The notes under the pieces: generated by a model | What the model was told of the DNA's origin: nothing | What the model saw: only the letters and a program-made list of their open reading frames with translations | Databases searched by the model: none | Origin: Plantago ovata | Taxonomy: Eukaryota > Streptophyta > Magnoliopsida > Lamiales > Plantaginaceae | Length of the DNA: 64,000 bases | Direction of reading: 5' to 3' | NCBI GenBank assembly: GCA_028274465.1 | Contig: CM051456.1 | Coordinates: forward strand, 13,915,745 to 13,979,744 | Program-made: the position numbers and the translations under genes | Part shown: positions 63,762 to 64,000 of the stretch, one piece after another | Layout: each line of letters begins with the position of its first letter | Position numbering within the stretch: position 1 is the stretch's first letter

Positions 63762-64000
63762 TTAGTTAATTTATAGTAGGATATAAGTTTAAGTATCGTA
63801 TATATAAAGAATTGGTAACGTATGATGAAGTATATGTGCATGAGTTATAAGGTGGTCCAGTAAAAGGGAGTTGGAATGGTGAACGGGAGGAATATTTGTC
63901 GTTAAAAAAACATATATGTGCATATTCTAATATTCATTAATCATTATATAATAATAGAAAATAAATTGATAACTTTATAACTAACCGTGGGAATATATAT
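63762..64000. other. window end, AT-rich, nothing recognised
   Basis: Short AT-rich tail of the window without a supported feature. Confidence 0.4.

Overview
This is a gene-poor, AT-rich stretch of nuclear DNA from a flowering plant, almost certainly a eudicot. The signs are GT-AG introns of about 80 bp to 3.4 kb, plant-type protein families (DUF642 cell-wall protein, plant V-ATPase c'' subunit, RPT6, H15-domain protein) and a dense mix of plant transposons. The low-complexity GAACTGAA-type dispersed repeat and the style of the Stowaway MITEs remind me of Caryophyllales, but that is only a guess.

Intact host genes, left to right: VHA-c'' (10.1-12.3 kb, +), a V-ATPase membrane subunit; an H15 (linker-histone fold) protein with three internal repeats (13.8-15.1 kb, -); two tandem STRAP-like WD40 genes (22.5-27.0 and 29.0-34.5 kb, both -); RPT6, a 26S proteasome ATPase (44.1-48.4 kb, +); and a secreted DUF642 protein (51.1-53.7 kb, +). 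Exon lengths were summed for each and give clean reading frames of 176, 362, 343, 353, 418 and 376 residues. They are unrelated housekeeping or structural genes and form no operon-like or pathway unit.

Broken host genes: a 5'-truncated cytochrome c1 copy (54.3-55.6 kb, -), the front part of a DUF707 gene (about 42.6-43.6 kb, -), and a tRNA-Ser(CGA) relic (17.8 kb).

The rest is mobile-element territory. The best-defined elements are a CACTA element (38504-41559, TSD TAA), a hAT-type MITE inside a STRAP intron (30759-31483, 8-bp TSD, with the empty site kept in the sister gene), a 5'-truncated L1 (62655-63746, 15-bp TSD), a short A-tailed retroposon (about 3079-3681, 11-bp TSD), a Helitron-like 3' end (37490), three copies of one Stowaway-like MITE family, and a long-TIR element carrying a small gene fragment (7.56-8.42 kb). 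LTR-retrotransposon fossils occur at about 0.6-1.7, 4.1-5.6, 20.6-21.5, 35.3-36.0 and 56.2-56.6 kb.

The most unusual structures are a 612-bp array of palindromic AGCTCCGAT / ATCGGAGCT units held between about 65-bp terminal inverted repeats (18.65-19.67 kb), and a tandem pair of about 310-bp foldbacks just upstream (17.1-17.7 kb). I found no CRISPR array, rRNA or prokaryotic defence-like system.
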